Shown here piece after piece: positions 1 to 7,422 of a stretch of 64,000 nt of DNA (positions are counted from its first letter, which is position 1; every line of letters begins with the position of its first letter). The stretch comes from an uncultured Porphyromonadaceae bacterium (GTDB lineage Bacteria; Bacteroidota; Bacteroidia; Bacteroidales; Muribaculaceae), in the NCBI GenBank assembly GCA_900540205.1, contig UQER01000003.1, positions 1 through 64,000 on the forward strand. Direction: 5' to 3'. The position numbers and the translations under genes were made by a program. Under the pieces are notes generated by a model, which made no database searches, had not been told where the DNA came from, and was given only the letters and a program-made list of their open reading frames with translations.

Positions 1-17
1 AATGCATCCATCAACTT

Positions 18-120
18 GTAGGGTCGCGACCTGTCGCGACTGCAGGCGGGATGTTGCAGATGAATGCCTGATGCCCAAATATATTACGCAGAGTGCAGTC
101 GCGACAGGTCGCGACCCTAC
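18..120. repeat. REP-like inverted pair, family A (copy 1)
   Basis: Two 23-base copies face each other at 18 to 40 and 98 to 120. Each starts (or ends, on the other strand) with GTAGGGTCGCGACC followed by two near-perfect GTCGCGAC palindromes. They are exact reverse complements separated by 57 bases. Similar pairs lie at 44287 to 44406 and 60754 to 60859. The GTAG foot, palindromic body and inverted pairing match repetitive extragenic palindromes of the kind mobilised by RAYT (TnpA-REP) transposases. That link is inference, as no such gene is in the window. Confidence 0.85.
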
Positions 121-145
121 AATCGGGGGGAAAAGCGCGTGGGCG

Positions 146-1120
146 TCAGCGCAGACGCAGCTTCTTGCCGGGCTGGAGCTTCGATTTGGTGGTGAGGCCG
201 TTGAGCTTGCACAGCTGACGCACGGTGACACCGTTGCGCGATGCGATGCGGCTCAGCGTGTCGCCACGGCGCACAGTATAGTTCTTGGAACGCGAACCGG
301 AGGATGCCGTTGCGCTCTGGGAGGCCGGACGCGAAGCGCGATACTTGCTTGCATACTGCTCGTTGGCGGCGGGATCGAAGTTACGTGCACGTTTGTAAGT
401 GTTCTTGTCGAAGGTGTATGTGTCGGTGTGCACCGTCTGGTTGGCAAAGTCGAAGATTGCGGCAGGGTTGATGGGGATACCCATGAAACGGGTCTCGAAA
501 TGGAGGTGCGAGCCGAAACTGCGGCCGGTGTTGCCGCCGAGGGCGATGGGTTCGCCGGCTTTCACATCCTGGTCAGGCTCCACGAGGAAACGTGACAGGT
601 GGCCATAGACGGTTTCCAATCCGTTGGTGTGACGCACAATCACATAATATCCGTAGCCACGGCGCTCGAAATTGGTGAGGCGTACACGGCCGTCGAATGC
701 GGCATACACGGTGTCGCCGGTCTGCAGCTTGAGGTCGATGCCCTTGTGCTCGCGACGGAAACGGCGGCGGTAGCCATAGGGCGAAGTCACATAGCCGGGG
801 CAGGGCATGGCGAATTCGCTCACATCAATCGTTTTGGTGTCGGGCACGGCCATGCCTGCGTAGGCATTGACGCTGCGGCTGTTCCAACCTTCGTTATAGA
901 TGTCGAGCTCAGGCTCCTCCTCGTCCTTGAACAGGTTGTCGAGAAAAGCCTGTGTATCCTTGCTTGAAATCTGGTTGCCGATGTTTTCCTGACGTGCAAT
1001 CAGGTTGTCATGTTCCGCCTTGTGTGCGTCGGGCACACGGAGTGTCTGTGCGGAGGCCACTGCAGCCGATGCAGCGGTTATGAGAAGTAATGTGAGGTTT
1101 CTTAATGTTTTCTGAAGCAT
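146..1120 (-). CDS. M23 family metallopeptidase with C-terminal LysM domain
   Basis: This is a 324-residue exported peptidoglycan hydrolase. An N-terminal hydrophobic signal (about residues 8 to 24, ending AVASAQ) precedes a spacer rich in acidic residues. The peptidase M23 (LytM) domain spans about 105 to 225. Its zinc and catalytic residues are visible as H125 and D129 (HKGID), H174 (YGHLS) and H207 (SHLHFE). A basic Ser-rich linker leads to a LysM domain at about 280 to 324 (YTVRRGDTLSRIA), which should bind peptidoglycan. All active-site residues are present, so it is probably an active cross-link endopeptidase and not a degenerate activator. It lies 22 bases after ndk on the same strand and is likely co-transcribed. 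Function follows from family knowledge. Confidence 0.93.
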   Translation of the reverse strand: MLQKTLRNLTLLLITAASAAVASAQTLRVPDAHKAEHDNLIARQENIGNQISSKDTQAFLDNLFKDEEEPELDIYNEGWNSRSVNAYAGMAVPDTKTIDVSEFAMPCPGYVTSPYGYRRRFRREHKGIDLKLQTGDTVYAAFDGRVRLTNFERRGYGYYVIVRHTNGLETVYGHLSRFLVEPDQDVKAGEPIALGGNTGRSFGSHLHFETRFMGIPINPAAIFDFANQTVHTDTYTFDKNTYKRARNFDPAANEQYASKYRASRPASQSATASSGSRSKNYTVRRGDTLSRIASRNGVTVRQLCKLNGLTTKSKLQPGKKLRLR

Positions 1121-1142
1121 GTTTTACTGAGAGAGATCGGAA

Positions 1143-1610
1143 TTACGCGTTTAGTTCATCGTCGGCATAGATGGCCTTGACAGTTACAGGAAGATAATCG
1201 AACACTTCGCCGGGACGGAAGAAGCGGGCCACCTCGATGGCAGCGTTCTCGGGCGAATCGGATGCATGGACAATGTTCATCTGTCCGCTCATGCCGAAGT
1301 CGCCGCGAATGGTGCCGGGGGCGGCGTTGCGGGAATTCGTCACACCGGTCATGGCACGCACCACAGCCACGGCATCGACGCCGCGCACAGCCAGTACAAC
1401 AACCGGAGTGGCAGTCATTGACGCCACAAGCGAGGGGAAGAACGGACGGCCCACCAGATGTGCGTAATGCTCGCTGAGAATCTTCTCGTCGAGCTGCATC
1501 ATCTTCATGCCGGCAATCACCAGACCTTTTTGTTCAAAACGCGAAATCACAGCGCCGCAAAGGCCGCGCTGTATCCCCGAAGGTTTTATAATTACAAGTG
1601 TCGTTTCCAT
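1143..1610 (-). CDS. ndk: Nucleoside diphosphate kinase
   Basis: This 155-residue cytoplasmic enzyme transfers the gamma phosphate of ATP to nucleoside diphosphates through a phosphohistidine. The active-site histidine is H115 in NIVHASDS (usual motif NxxHGSDS, with Ala replacing Gly). The N-terminal ETTLVIIKP strand and the NSRNAAPGTIRGDF nucleotide-site segment are intact. The length is slightly above the minimal 140 to 145 residues but normal for Bacteroidota. The start is ATG at 1610, and ACAACATA precedes it without a Shine-Dalgarno sequence, as expected in this phylum. A TAnnTTTG promoter lies more than 200 bases upstream, so the mRNA has an unusually long leader. Confidence 0.96.
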   Translation of the reverse strand: METTLVIIKPSGIQRGLCGAVISRFEQKGLVIAGMKMMQLDEKILSEHYAHLVGRPFFPSLVASMTATPVVVLAVRGVDAVAVVRAMTGVTNSRNAAPGTIRGDFGMSGQMNIVHASDSPENAAIEVARFFRPGEVFDYLPVTVKAIYADDELNA

Positions 1611-1618
1611 TTATGTTG

Positions 1619-1813
1619 TCATATTTGCGTCGCAGCACGCTCACAGCTCCGGAAACCTTCGCACTTGTGAGGAAGGAACGCACGGGGGAAGAGAGAGAAT
1701 TGAAGCTGCTCTGACTCCGGCCATCGGCGCGGGATGCACTGCGTATCGGTAAGATCACGGTCAACAAGCGGTGCGGAGAGTGGCGACAACGCATCGCCGG
1801 ATTTAAAGGTCAT
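1619..1813 (-). CDS. Possible small ORF in the ndk leader (doubtful)
   Basis: An open frame of 64 codons starts with ATG at 1813, just downstream of a TAATTTTG promoter element, and stops 8 bases before the ndk start. The predicted peptide is basic with scattered Pro and Cys. I recognise no domain and it has no signal peptide. It fills what would otherwise be a 218-base leader. It may be chance, since GC-rich leaders readily stay open. The region 1611 to 1988 otherwise holds only this and the ndk promoter. Confidence 0.2.
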   Translation of the reverse strand: MTFKSGDALSPLSAPLVDRDLTDTQCIPRRWPESEQLQFSLFPRAFLPHKCEGFRSCERAATQI

Positions 1814-1834
1814 ATGCCGCCTGATTGATTTCCA

Positions 1835-1842
1835 CAAAATTA
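1835..1842 (-). promoter_or_regulatory. Promoter -7 element for ndk
   Basis: The minus strand reads TAATTTTG, an exact match to the Bacteroidota TAnnTTTG element. I see no good TTG at the expected -33 distance. It is the nearest match upstream of ndk and predicts a leader of about 218 bases. Confidence 0.5.
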
Positions 1843-1988
1843 CGAAAAATCAAAACCAATCGGAAAAGATTCCGCGCTAAAATATACTAAATTCCTTTTC
1901 GCGCCGCAAAATCCGAGTGTATAATTCTAAGCTAAAGAGACTTACGCCAAATATGTTCTACAACATGTTTTCAAACCCCGCCCCTCTA

Positions 1989-4076
1989 TCAGGAGATGCG
2001 GGAGAGGTCGACCGGACGTTTGAACAGCAGCGACAGCTCGGCCTTCATGGCGCGGTGTTCCGGTGCGTCGAGGCCCGGATCAGCATCGAGAATGGCGCGG
2101 GCCACGTCGCGCGAGAGCTGCACCATCTGGCCGTCGGTGGCAAGATTGGCAATGCGGAGATCAAGGGGAAGACCGCTCTGGAGGGTGCCTTCAAGGTCGC
2201 CCGGGCCGCGCATTTTCAGGTCGGCCTCGGCAATCTTGAACCCGTCAGTGGTTGAGGTCATAAGCTCGAGGCGCTTGCGGGTGTCGGCTGCGATTTTGCG
2301 CTTCGACATGAGCACACAGTAGCTCTGCGCCGCCCCGCGCCCCACGCGGCCACGCAACTGATGCAGCTGCGACAACCCGAAACGCTCGGCGTTCTCAATG
2401 ACCATGGTTGTGGCGTTGGGCACATTCACCCCGACCTCTATCACGGTGGTGGCCACAAGTATATGAGCCTGATGCGAAGCGAAAAGTTCCATCTGGTGCT
2501 CCTTCTCAGCGGGTTTCATCTGTCCGTGCACACAGGCCACGCGGTAGGAGCGGAATGTGTCGCGTATCAGCTCGTACCCCTCCTCGAGGCTGCGGAGGTC
2601 AAGTTTTTCATTCTCCTTAATCAGCGGGTAAACGATATAGACCTGACGCCCTTCGGCAAGCTGACGCCCGATGGAGCGGTAAACGGAGAATCGCTGGTCG
2701 TCGTAGCGGAGCAATGTGGTCACCGGCTTGCGTCCGGGAGGAAGCTCGTCGATGACCGACACATCGAGATCGCCGTACAGCGTCATGGCCAGCGTGCGAG
2801 GGATGGGTGTCGCGGTCATCACCAGCACGTGCGGCACCACGGTGTTCTTGCTCCACAGCCGCGCACGCTGCATCACCCCGAAGCGGTGCTGCTCGTCAAT
2901 GACCACCAGGCCGAGATTGCGGAACTTCACTGCATCCTCGATGAGGGCATGGGTGCCCACCACGATGTGGAGCGTTCCGTCGGCAAGCGTGTGGTGGATT
3001 TCACGGCGTTCACGCGCACGCGTCGAGCCGGTGAGCAGCCGCACATTCACCCCAAGCGGGGCCACAAGCTGCCGCAGACTCTCATAATGCTGTCCGGCGA
3101 GAATTTCGGTGGGTGCCATAAGGCATGCCTGGCATCCGTTGTCGAGCGCCATCAGCATCGCCATCAGCGCCACGATGGTCTTGCCGGAGCCCACATCGCC
3201 CTGCACGAGGCGATTCATCTGCCTCCCTGTGGCCACGTCAGCCCTGATTTCGCGCAACACACGCTTCTGGGCTTCGGTGAGACTGAACGGGAGCATCTGC
3301 GTGTAAAAGCCGTTAAAGAAACGGCCGATGCGGCTGAACCTCACCCCCTGCAGCTCGGCGCTGCGGCGGTCGGCAAACCGCTGTATGTTGAGCTGCAGAT
3401 AAAACAGCTCTTCGAATTTCATGCGTTCGCGGGCACGCTGCAACTGCTCGGGACCAGACGGATTGTGGATGGTGCGTATGGCCTCGTCGGCACTCATGAA
3501 ACGGTAGCGCTCAAGCACATCGGCCGGAAGCGTGTCGGGCAGTTCGCGGCACGCAGCCAAAGCGTTCTGCACCCAGGTGAAGATGTTTTTGGAGGACACC
3601 CCGCGGTTGCGCAGCTTCTCGGTGAGGGGGTACACACCCCTCAGGCCCTGCGCGGCGCCGGTGGCCTCGGGTGGATCCACCTCAGGATGCACCATGCTCC
3701 AGCGGCCGTTGAACTGCTGTGGTTTGCCGAACAGCACATACTCCTTGCCTACATGATACAGTTCCCGGAGCGCGCGTATGCGCCGGAACCACACCACCTC
3801 CATCGTGGCGGACCCGTCGGAGAACAGGGCTGTGAGGCGCATTTTCGCCCCCTCCCCCTGCACCTGCATGGTGACAAACCGCCCACGCACCTGCAGCGCA
3901 GGCATCTCGCCGCTGAAATCAGCCACACGATAAATCTGCGAACGGTCAACATAATGGTTGGGATAGTGGTGCAGAAGGTCGTGGACCGACCGCAGGCCAA
4001 GCTCCTCGGCGAGAAGTTTCGCCTTGGCCGGCCCTATCCCTTTCACATACTGTATGTCGCGTTCGCGCAGATTCAT
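1989..4076 (-). CDS. recG: ATP-dependent DNA helicase RecG
   Basis: This 695-residue helicase remodels branched DNA (stalled forks, Holliday junctions). The N-terminal wedge/OB domain occupies about residues 1 to 160 and includes a helix-hairpin-helix-like YVKGIGPAKAKLL start. Walker A is GDVGSGKT at 293 to 300, followed by the VVIDEQHRFG Walker B/DEQH box, the MTATPIPRTL motif III and the QLRGRVGRG motif VI typical of RecG. The length is normal for the family. The ATG at 4076 lies one base from the ispD stop (4078 to 4080), so the two are translated from one message. The pairing of an isoprenoid gene with a repair helicase is positional, with no clear functional link. Confidence 0.97.
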   Translation of the reverse strand: MNLRERDIQYVKGIGPAKAKLLAEELGLRSVHDLLHHYPNHYVDRSQIYRVADFSGEMPALQVRGRFVTMQVQGEGAKMRLTALFSDGSATMEVVWFRRIRALRELYHVGKEYVLFGKPQQFNGRWSMVHPEVDPPEATGAAQGLRGVYPLTEKLRNRGVSSKNIFTWVQNALAACRELPDTLPADVLERYRFMSADEAIRTIHNPSGPEQLQRARERMKFEELFYLQLNIQRFADRRSAELQGVRFSRIGRFFNGFYTQMLPFSLTEAQKRVLREIRADVATGRQMNRLVQGDVGSGKTIVALMAMLMALDNGCQACLMAPTEILAGQHYESLRQLVAPLGVNVRLLTGSTRARERREIHHTLADGTLHIVVGTHALIEDAVKFRNLGLVVIDEQHRFGVMQRARLWSKNTVVPHVLVMTATPIPRTLAMTLYGDLDVSVIDELPPGRKPVTTLLRYDDQRFSVYRSIGRQLAEGRQVYIVYPLIKENEKLDLRSLEEGYELIRDTFRSYRVACVHGQMKPAEKEHQMELFASHQAHILVATTVIEVGVNVPNATTMVIENAERFGLSQLHQLRGRVGRGAAQSYCVLMSKRKIAADTRKRLELMTSTTDGFKIAEADLKMRGPGDLEGTLQSGLPLDLRIANLATDGQMVQLSRDVARAILDADPGLDAPEHRAMKAELSLLFKRPVDLSRIS

Positions 4077-4077
4077 G

Positions 4078-4794
4078 TCAGATTTTGCCTTGGGCTCGGA
4101 GTATCGCCTCGGCCACTATTATGTCGGAAGGGTTGGTGATTTTCAGATTTTCAGGAGAACCGGGGGTGAGAACAATGCCGGTGAATCCGGCAGCCTCAAC
4201 CACCGAGGCATCATCGGTAAACAGGGGGGTGTACGGGAGCTGATATGCTTTTTCAAGCACCGACAGCCTGAAAGCCTGCGGCGTCTGGACGGCACGCAGC
4301 AGCGAACGGTCCACCGCTTTCGACGGCTCGCCGTCAATTCCGGCCGTACGCAGCGAATCGGTCACCTCAACCGCCGGGATGGCGCCGTCGGCCTGCATTG
4401 CCGCATGTGCCGCCGCCAGAATCACTTCTTTACTGACAAGCGGGCGGGCTCCGTCGTGGACAAGCACAACCGCCTCCTCACCGGGAAACGACGCATGATG
4501 CCGTTCGGCAATGACAGCCAGGGCATTCTTTACGGATTCCCAACGCGTGCTCCCACCGCCCACGGGACGGGGCGACACCACTCCGCAGCTCGTGCAAAGA
4601 TTCTCCCAGAAACCGAACATATCGGACGAAAGCACCGGCACAATTTCAGCCCCGGGCATAGCCTCTGCAAACGCCCCGATGGTGCGGGCAAGCACCGGCA
4701 TGCCGCCAAGCATCACGAACTGCTTGGGCACCTCCCCGCCGAAACGCGAACCGCTTCCGGCCGCTACTACTATTATATAATAATGTGTAGACAT
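4078..4794 (-). CDS. ispD: 2-C-methyl-D-erythritol 4-phosphate cytidylyltransferase
   Basis: This is a 238-residue enzyme of the MEP isoprenoid pathway. It joins CTP and MEP to give CDP-ME. The nucleotide-binding signature VAAGSGSRFGGEVPKQF is at residues 10 to 26, where the Arg and Lys bind CTP. The family motifs VLVHDGARPLV and TDDASVVEAAG follow in order. The length is typical. It is the first recognised gene of the ispD-recG operon. A hydrophobic 34-codon ORF ends 10 bases before its ATG, and a strong TAACTTTG element lies about 120 bases upstream. Confidence 0.96.
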   Translation of the reverse strand: MSTHYYIIVVAAGSGSRFGGEVPKQFVMLGGMPVLARTIGAFAEAMPGAEIVPVLSSDMFGFWENLCTSCGVVSPRPVGGGSTRWESVKNALAVIAERHHASFPGEEAVVLVHDGARPLVSKEVILAAAHAAMQADGAIPAVEVTDSLRTAGIDGEPSKAVDRSLLRAVQTPQAFRLSVLEKAYQLPYTPLFTDDASVVEAAGFTGIVLTPGSPENLKITNPSDIIVAEAILRAQGKI

Positions 4795-4804
4795 CTTATT
4801 TGCA

Positions 4805-4909
4805 TTACAGAACAGGCAGAACCACTACTTCAGCTATGGTAGCTAAGATAGCTATTATAGCTACCATAGCCATTTTAGCTACAATAACCACATTCGCCGT
4901 TTCAGCCAT
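4805..4909 (-). CDS. Possible hydrophobic leader peptide before ispD
   Basis: A 34-codon frame runs from ATG at 4909 to TAA at 4805, ending 10 bases before ispD. The predicted peptide is almost all Ala, Val, Ile, Leu and Met from residue 7 to the end, with two Glu and one Lys, so it could span a membrane once. A TAACTTTG element (4915 to 4922) ends five bases before its ATG, so the message would begin at or next to the start codon. The coding DNA is built from AGCTA-type repeats, including a perfect 13-base inverted repeat. It could be a translated leader, or simply repeat expansion read as an ORF. Confidence 0.3.
   Translation of the reverse strand: MAETANVVIVAKMAMVAIIAILATIAEVVVLPVL
4833..4870. 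repeat. 13-base perfect inverted repeat in the ispD leader
   Basis: The arms GCTATGGTAGCTA (4833 to 4845) and TAGCTACCATAGC (4858 to 4870) are exact reverse complements with a 12-base loop. Extra AGCTA units lie inside and beside them. In the ispD message this would form a stable hairpin about 40 bases before the ispD start. No T run follows, so it is not a standard terminator. Confidence 0.7.
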
Positions 4910-4914
4910 GATAG

Positions 4915-4922
4915 CAAAGTTA
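4915..4922 (-). promoter_or_regulatory. Promoter -7 element for ispD-recG
   Basis: The minus strand reads TAACTTTG, an exact TAnnTTTG match. The -33 position holds only a partial match. The rest of 4923 to 5113 is AT-rich DNA in which I see no gene. Confidence 0.55.
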
Positions 4923-5113
4923 CAAAATTCCACTCTAATCACATTCCACATCCCATGATTAACGGGCCGAATGCTTAAAACAGCCGCCGGAAACGAAGAA
5001 AAATGTGTTTTATAACATATTTTTGCAACATTACAACCATCTCATTATCAGCCCGAAATGTAAAAATTAAATAATCTTAACACAAAATATCTTTACAATT
5101 CCCTGTCAATATC

Positions 5114-5121
5114 TAACTTTG
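5114..5121 (+). promoter_or_regulatory. Promoter -7 element for the outer-membrane barrel gene
   Basis: TAACTTTG sits at 5114 to 5121 with TTTAC 20 bases upstream. It predicts a 5' leader of about 180 bases before the ATG at 5306. I see no other feature in that leader. Confidence 0.5.
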
Positions 5122-5305
5122 TAGCCGAAAACATCACAACAGCACAAAACAAAACTTCAGGAAAATCACACCAAAACACATAAATGGAAAGAGTTGCCAC
5201 ATGCGACGCTTCAAAAACATAAGCATTCTACCCCAGCATATGACAGCCCCGGATTTTCAATAAGTACGAATACAATTTAACAACTATTTTAATCAAAACA
5301 CAGCA

Positions 5306-5998
5306 ATGAAAAAGTTTCTGATCAGCGCTGCCCTCGTTGCAGCCATCGCAGCTCCCGCTGTTGCACAGAATGAGTACGCTCCCGAAAAAGGCGAATTCAG
5401 CGTAGAACTTCAGTTCAACCCCTTCTCCAACAACTTCGAGACATTCAAGATTGACCAGATCAAAGGCCGCTACTTCTTCACCGACAAAGACGCCATCCGC
5501 TTCGGCATCGGTTTCGGCGTTCACACCGACAAAACCACCGAGGATCCCGACAACGCTTCGGACATCTGGACAAAAAACCGTGAAGGGAACTTCTCGATCA
5601 ACCTCGGCTACGAGCGCACATTCCTGACCTACAAGCGCGTGAACCTCTATGCAGGCGCAGGTCTCGGCTTCGAACTCGTCTCCACTTGCCAGACAAGCCA
5701 GGCTGAATTTGACGACATGCTGGTAAAGACCCGCCTTTACAACGCCGGCTCCTACAACCTCTTCACTGTAAACGCATTCACCGGTATCGACTTCTACGTT
5801 TACAAAGGTCTCTTCGTTGGCGCTGAGCTCGGCATCAAGGTAGGTTTCAAGAACTTCCCCGGCCAGTACACCAAAGGCGGCGTGAACGAACGCGGCCAGT
5901 GGGATGACAACCTCGAAAGCGATCACGGTTCGAAATCAACCAACTTCGACCTCGGCACATACGCCGAACCCGCTCTCCGTCTCGGTTACACATTCTAA
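5306..5998 (+). CDS. Outer membrane beta-barrel protein
   Basis: This is a 230-residue exported protein. The signal peptide is clear (MKKFLISAALVAAIAAPAVAQ, cleaved near residue 21). The mature chain alternates polar and aromatic/hydrophobic residues in short strands (FSVELQFNPF, YFFTDKDAIRFGIGFGV, VNLYAGAGLGFEL, LFVGAELGIKVGF) and ends in a terminal aromatic strand (LRLGYTF), the signal recognised by the BAM machinery. It resembles the small OmpA/OprF-like barrel families common in Bacteroidota, without a peptidoglycan-binding domain. It is single-gene: its own promoter lies upstream and a strong terminator follows 32 bases after the stop. The ligand or role is unknown. Confidence 0.85.
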   Translation: MKKFLISAALVAAIAAPAVAQNEYAPEKGEFSVELQFNPFSNNFETFKIDQIKGRYFFTDKDAIRFGIGFGVHTDKTTEDPDNASDIWTKNREGNFSINLGYERTFLTYKRVNLYAGAGLGFELVSTCQTSQAEFDDMLVKTRLYNAGSYNLFTVNAFTGIDFYVYKGLFVGAELGIKVGFKNFPGQYTKGGVNERGQWDDNLESDHGSKSTNFDLGTYAEPALRLGYTF

Positions 5999-6030
5999 TC
6001 CGACCGAAGTCTTACAACTTCATAAAAACA

Positions 6031-6072
6031 CGTCGGCGCGCCTGAAATTCAGGCACGCCGACGCTGTTTTTT
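6031..6072 (+). terminator. Intrinsic terminator after the barrel gene
   Basis: CGTCGGCG and CGCCGACG arms with an inner GCCTGA/TCAGGC stem are followed by GTTTTTT. It ends transcription from 5306 and lies between convergent genes. Confidence 0.85.
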
Positions 6073-6095
6073 CAGAGGATGAACCTGTGTTGGCC

Positions 6096-7361
6096 TCACA
6101 CATACTGGCTGCTCATGCGGAAAGTGAAGGTGTTGCGCCGCGCCACCACTATAACGCCGAAAATCAACGTGAACACGAAATTGAGCACAAACGGGAAATG
6201 GTTGCTCGTAGTGCCGAACAAGTCGCGGAAGAAATCAACCACAAACGGGGTGAAAGTAATGGCGATATAGTTAACGGACAAGACTATGGCAAGCGCCAGC
6301 GTGGATTTTCGTCCGTCGGTGACGGTGTAGGTGGCCTTGTCGTAGATCACAGGCTGGAACACACCGTAGCCGAATCCCATCAGCAACGCCGCCACATACA
6401 GCAGCCAGTGGGCGTGCGCCATGGCCATCAGCAACAGCCCTCCTGCTATCGATGCTATGGCGATAAGCGACGTCCGCTGCCCGAACACCTTAATTATATA
6501 AGGAAGGCAGAATCCCGGCAGAAATACGGCCAAATAGAACAACGCCGTGACAGTACCGGTAATGTCGCTGCTCAGATGATCCTCCTGAATGAGGAACGGC
6601 AGATAGTAGGAGATTATGGTGACGGCATAGGTGATGAAAGCATACAGCCCCACCAGTCCCGCCATACGGCTCAGTATAAAGCCGTCGCGCACCTTCTCCC
6701 CCTTCAACGGCGTGGCCCACTCAACCACCGGTGCGGGTGCATGTCCCACACCCGGGGGAACATTGTTCATCTTGACCGATGCCACCGGATTATTCCTCTT
6801 CACAAACACCATCAGGGCAAGCGGAATGGCAGGCGTGAGATAAACAAGAAACGGCATATGCCAGTTGCCACGGTTCAGCCAGCCAACCACAAACGTGGCG
6901 AGCACGAGCGCCACATTCGAGATTCCGCTCTTGATGCCAAGCTGCTGCATGCGGTATTTCCCCACAAATGTGTCTGCGATAAGACCGGCGGCCAAAGGAA
7001 TCACCAATCCACAGCCGCAACCCAGCAGGCAGCTCACCACAATCAGCGCCACCATGGAGCGGGCGAAGAAATAAAGGATGCCGGCCACAAGATAAATGGC
7101 CAGCCCGATGACCACGATACGCACCTTGTCGCGCGACTCCGACAGCTTGCCGGAAAAGAGGACGAAGGGGATGATCAGCAGATTCGGCAGCACGGTGAGA
7201 AGCTGAATCTCAAGGTCGGATGCCGTGGGAAATACCTTGTCGAGATTGCCGAGCATGGGACTGACGGCCAGCCCCGGAAGGTTGACCACCAGCGAGACCG
7301 ACCATATCGCCAGCAGCGCAGGCAATGTGATCGATCCTTTTCCGGTGGGAATTCTCATCAT
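6096..7361 (-). CDS. MFS transporter, 12 transmembrane segments
   Basis: This 421-residue inner-membrane transporter has about twelve hydrophobic segments and a short central cytoplasmic loop rich in Pro and Val (about 200 to 225). Segments such as GLAVSPMLGNLD after the first helix and the charged loop GKLSESRDKVR between helices 2 and 3 fit the major facilitator layout. The substrate cannot be told from sequence. It is third in the minus-strand group after the PSD-like protein and the amino-acid antiporter (61-base gap), so it may move the same amine or amino acid, or an unrelated solute. Confidence 0.88.
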   Translation of the reverse strand: MMRIPTGKGSITLPALLAIWSVSLVVNLPGLAVSPMLGNLDKVFPTASDLEIQLLTVLPNLLIIPFVLFSGKLSESRDKVRIVVIGLAIYLVAGILYFFARSMVALIVVSCLLGCGCGLVIPLAAGLIADTFVGKYRMQQLGIKSGISNVALVLATFVVGWLNRGNWHMPFLVYLTPAIPLALMVFVKRNNPVASVKMNNVPPGVGHAPAPVVEWATPLKGEKVRDGFILSRMAGLVGLYAFITYAVTIISYYLPFLIQEDHLSSDITGTVTALFYLAVFLPGFCLPYIIKVFGQRTSLIAIASIAGGLLLMAMAHAHWLLYVAALLMGFGYGVFQPVIYDKATYTVTDGRKSTLALAIVLSVNYIAITFTPFVVDFFRDLFGTTSNHFPFVLNFVFTLIFGVIVVARRNTFTFRMSSQYV

Positions 7362-7422
7362 AGGTCAAAAAAATGTTGAGTGTTTACAATGTCGAGCAAT
7401 TCAAGTCATGACTCCAATCGTG

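Noticed and set aside
2361..4139. 592-codon plus-strand ORF opposite recG
   Set aside because: It is the antisense shadow of recG. The product is His/Gln-rich without domains, while recG has all helicase motifs.
5228..5926. 232-codon minus-strand ORF opposite the outer-membrane barrel gene
   Set aside because: It mirrors the barrel gene's codon structure. The plus strand has a signal peptide, a barrel pattern, a promoter and a terminator.
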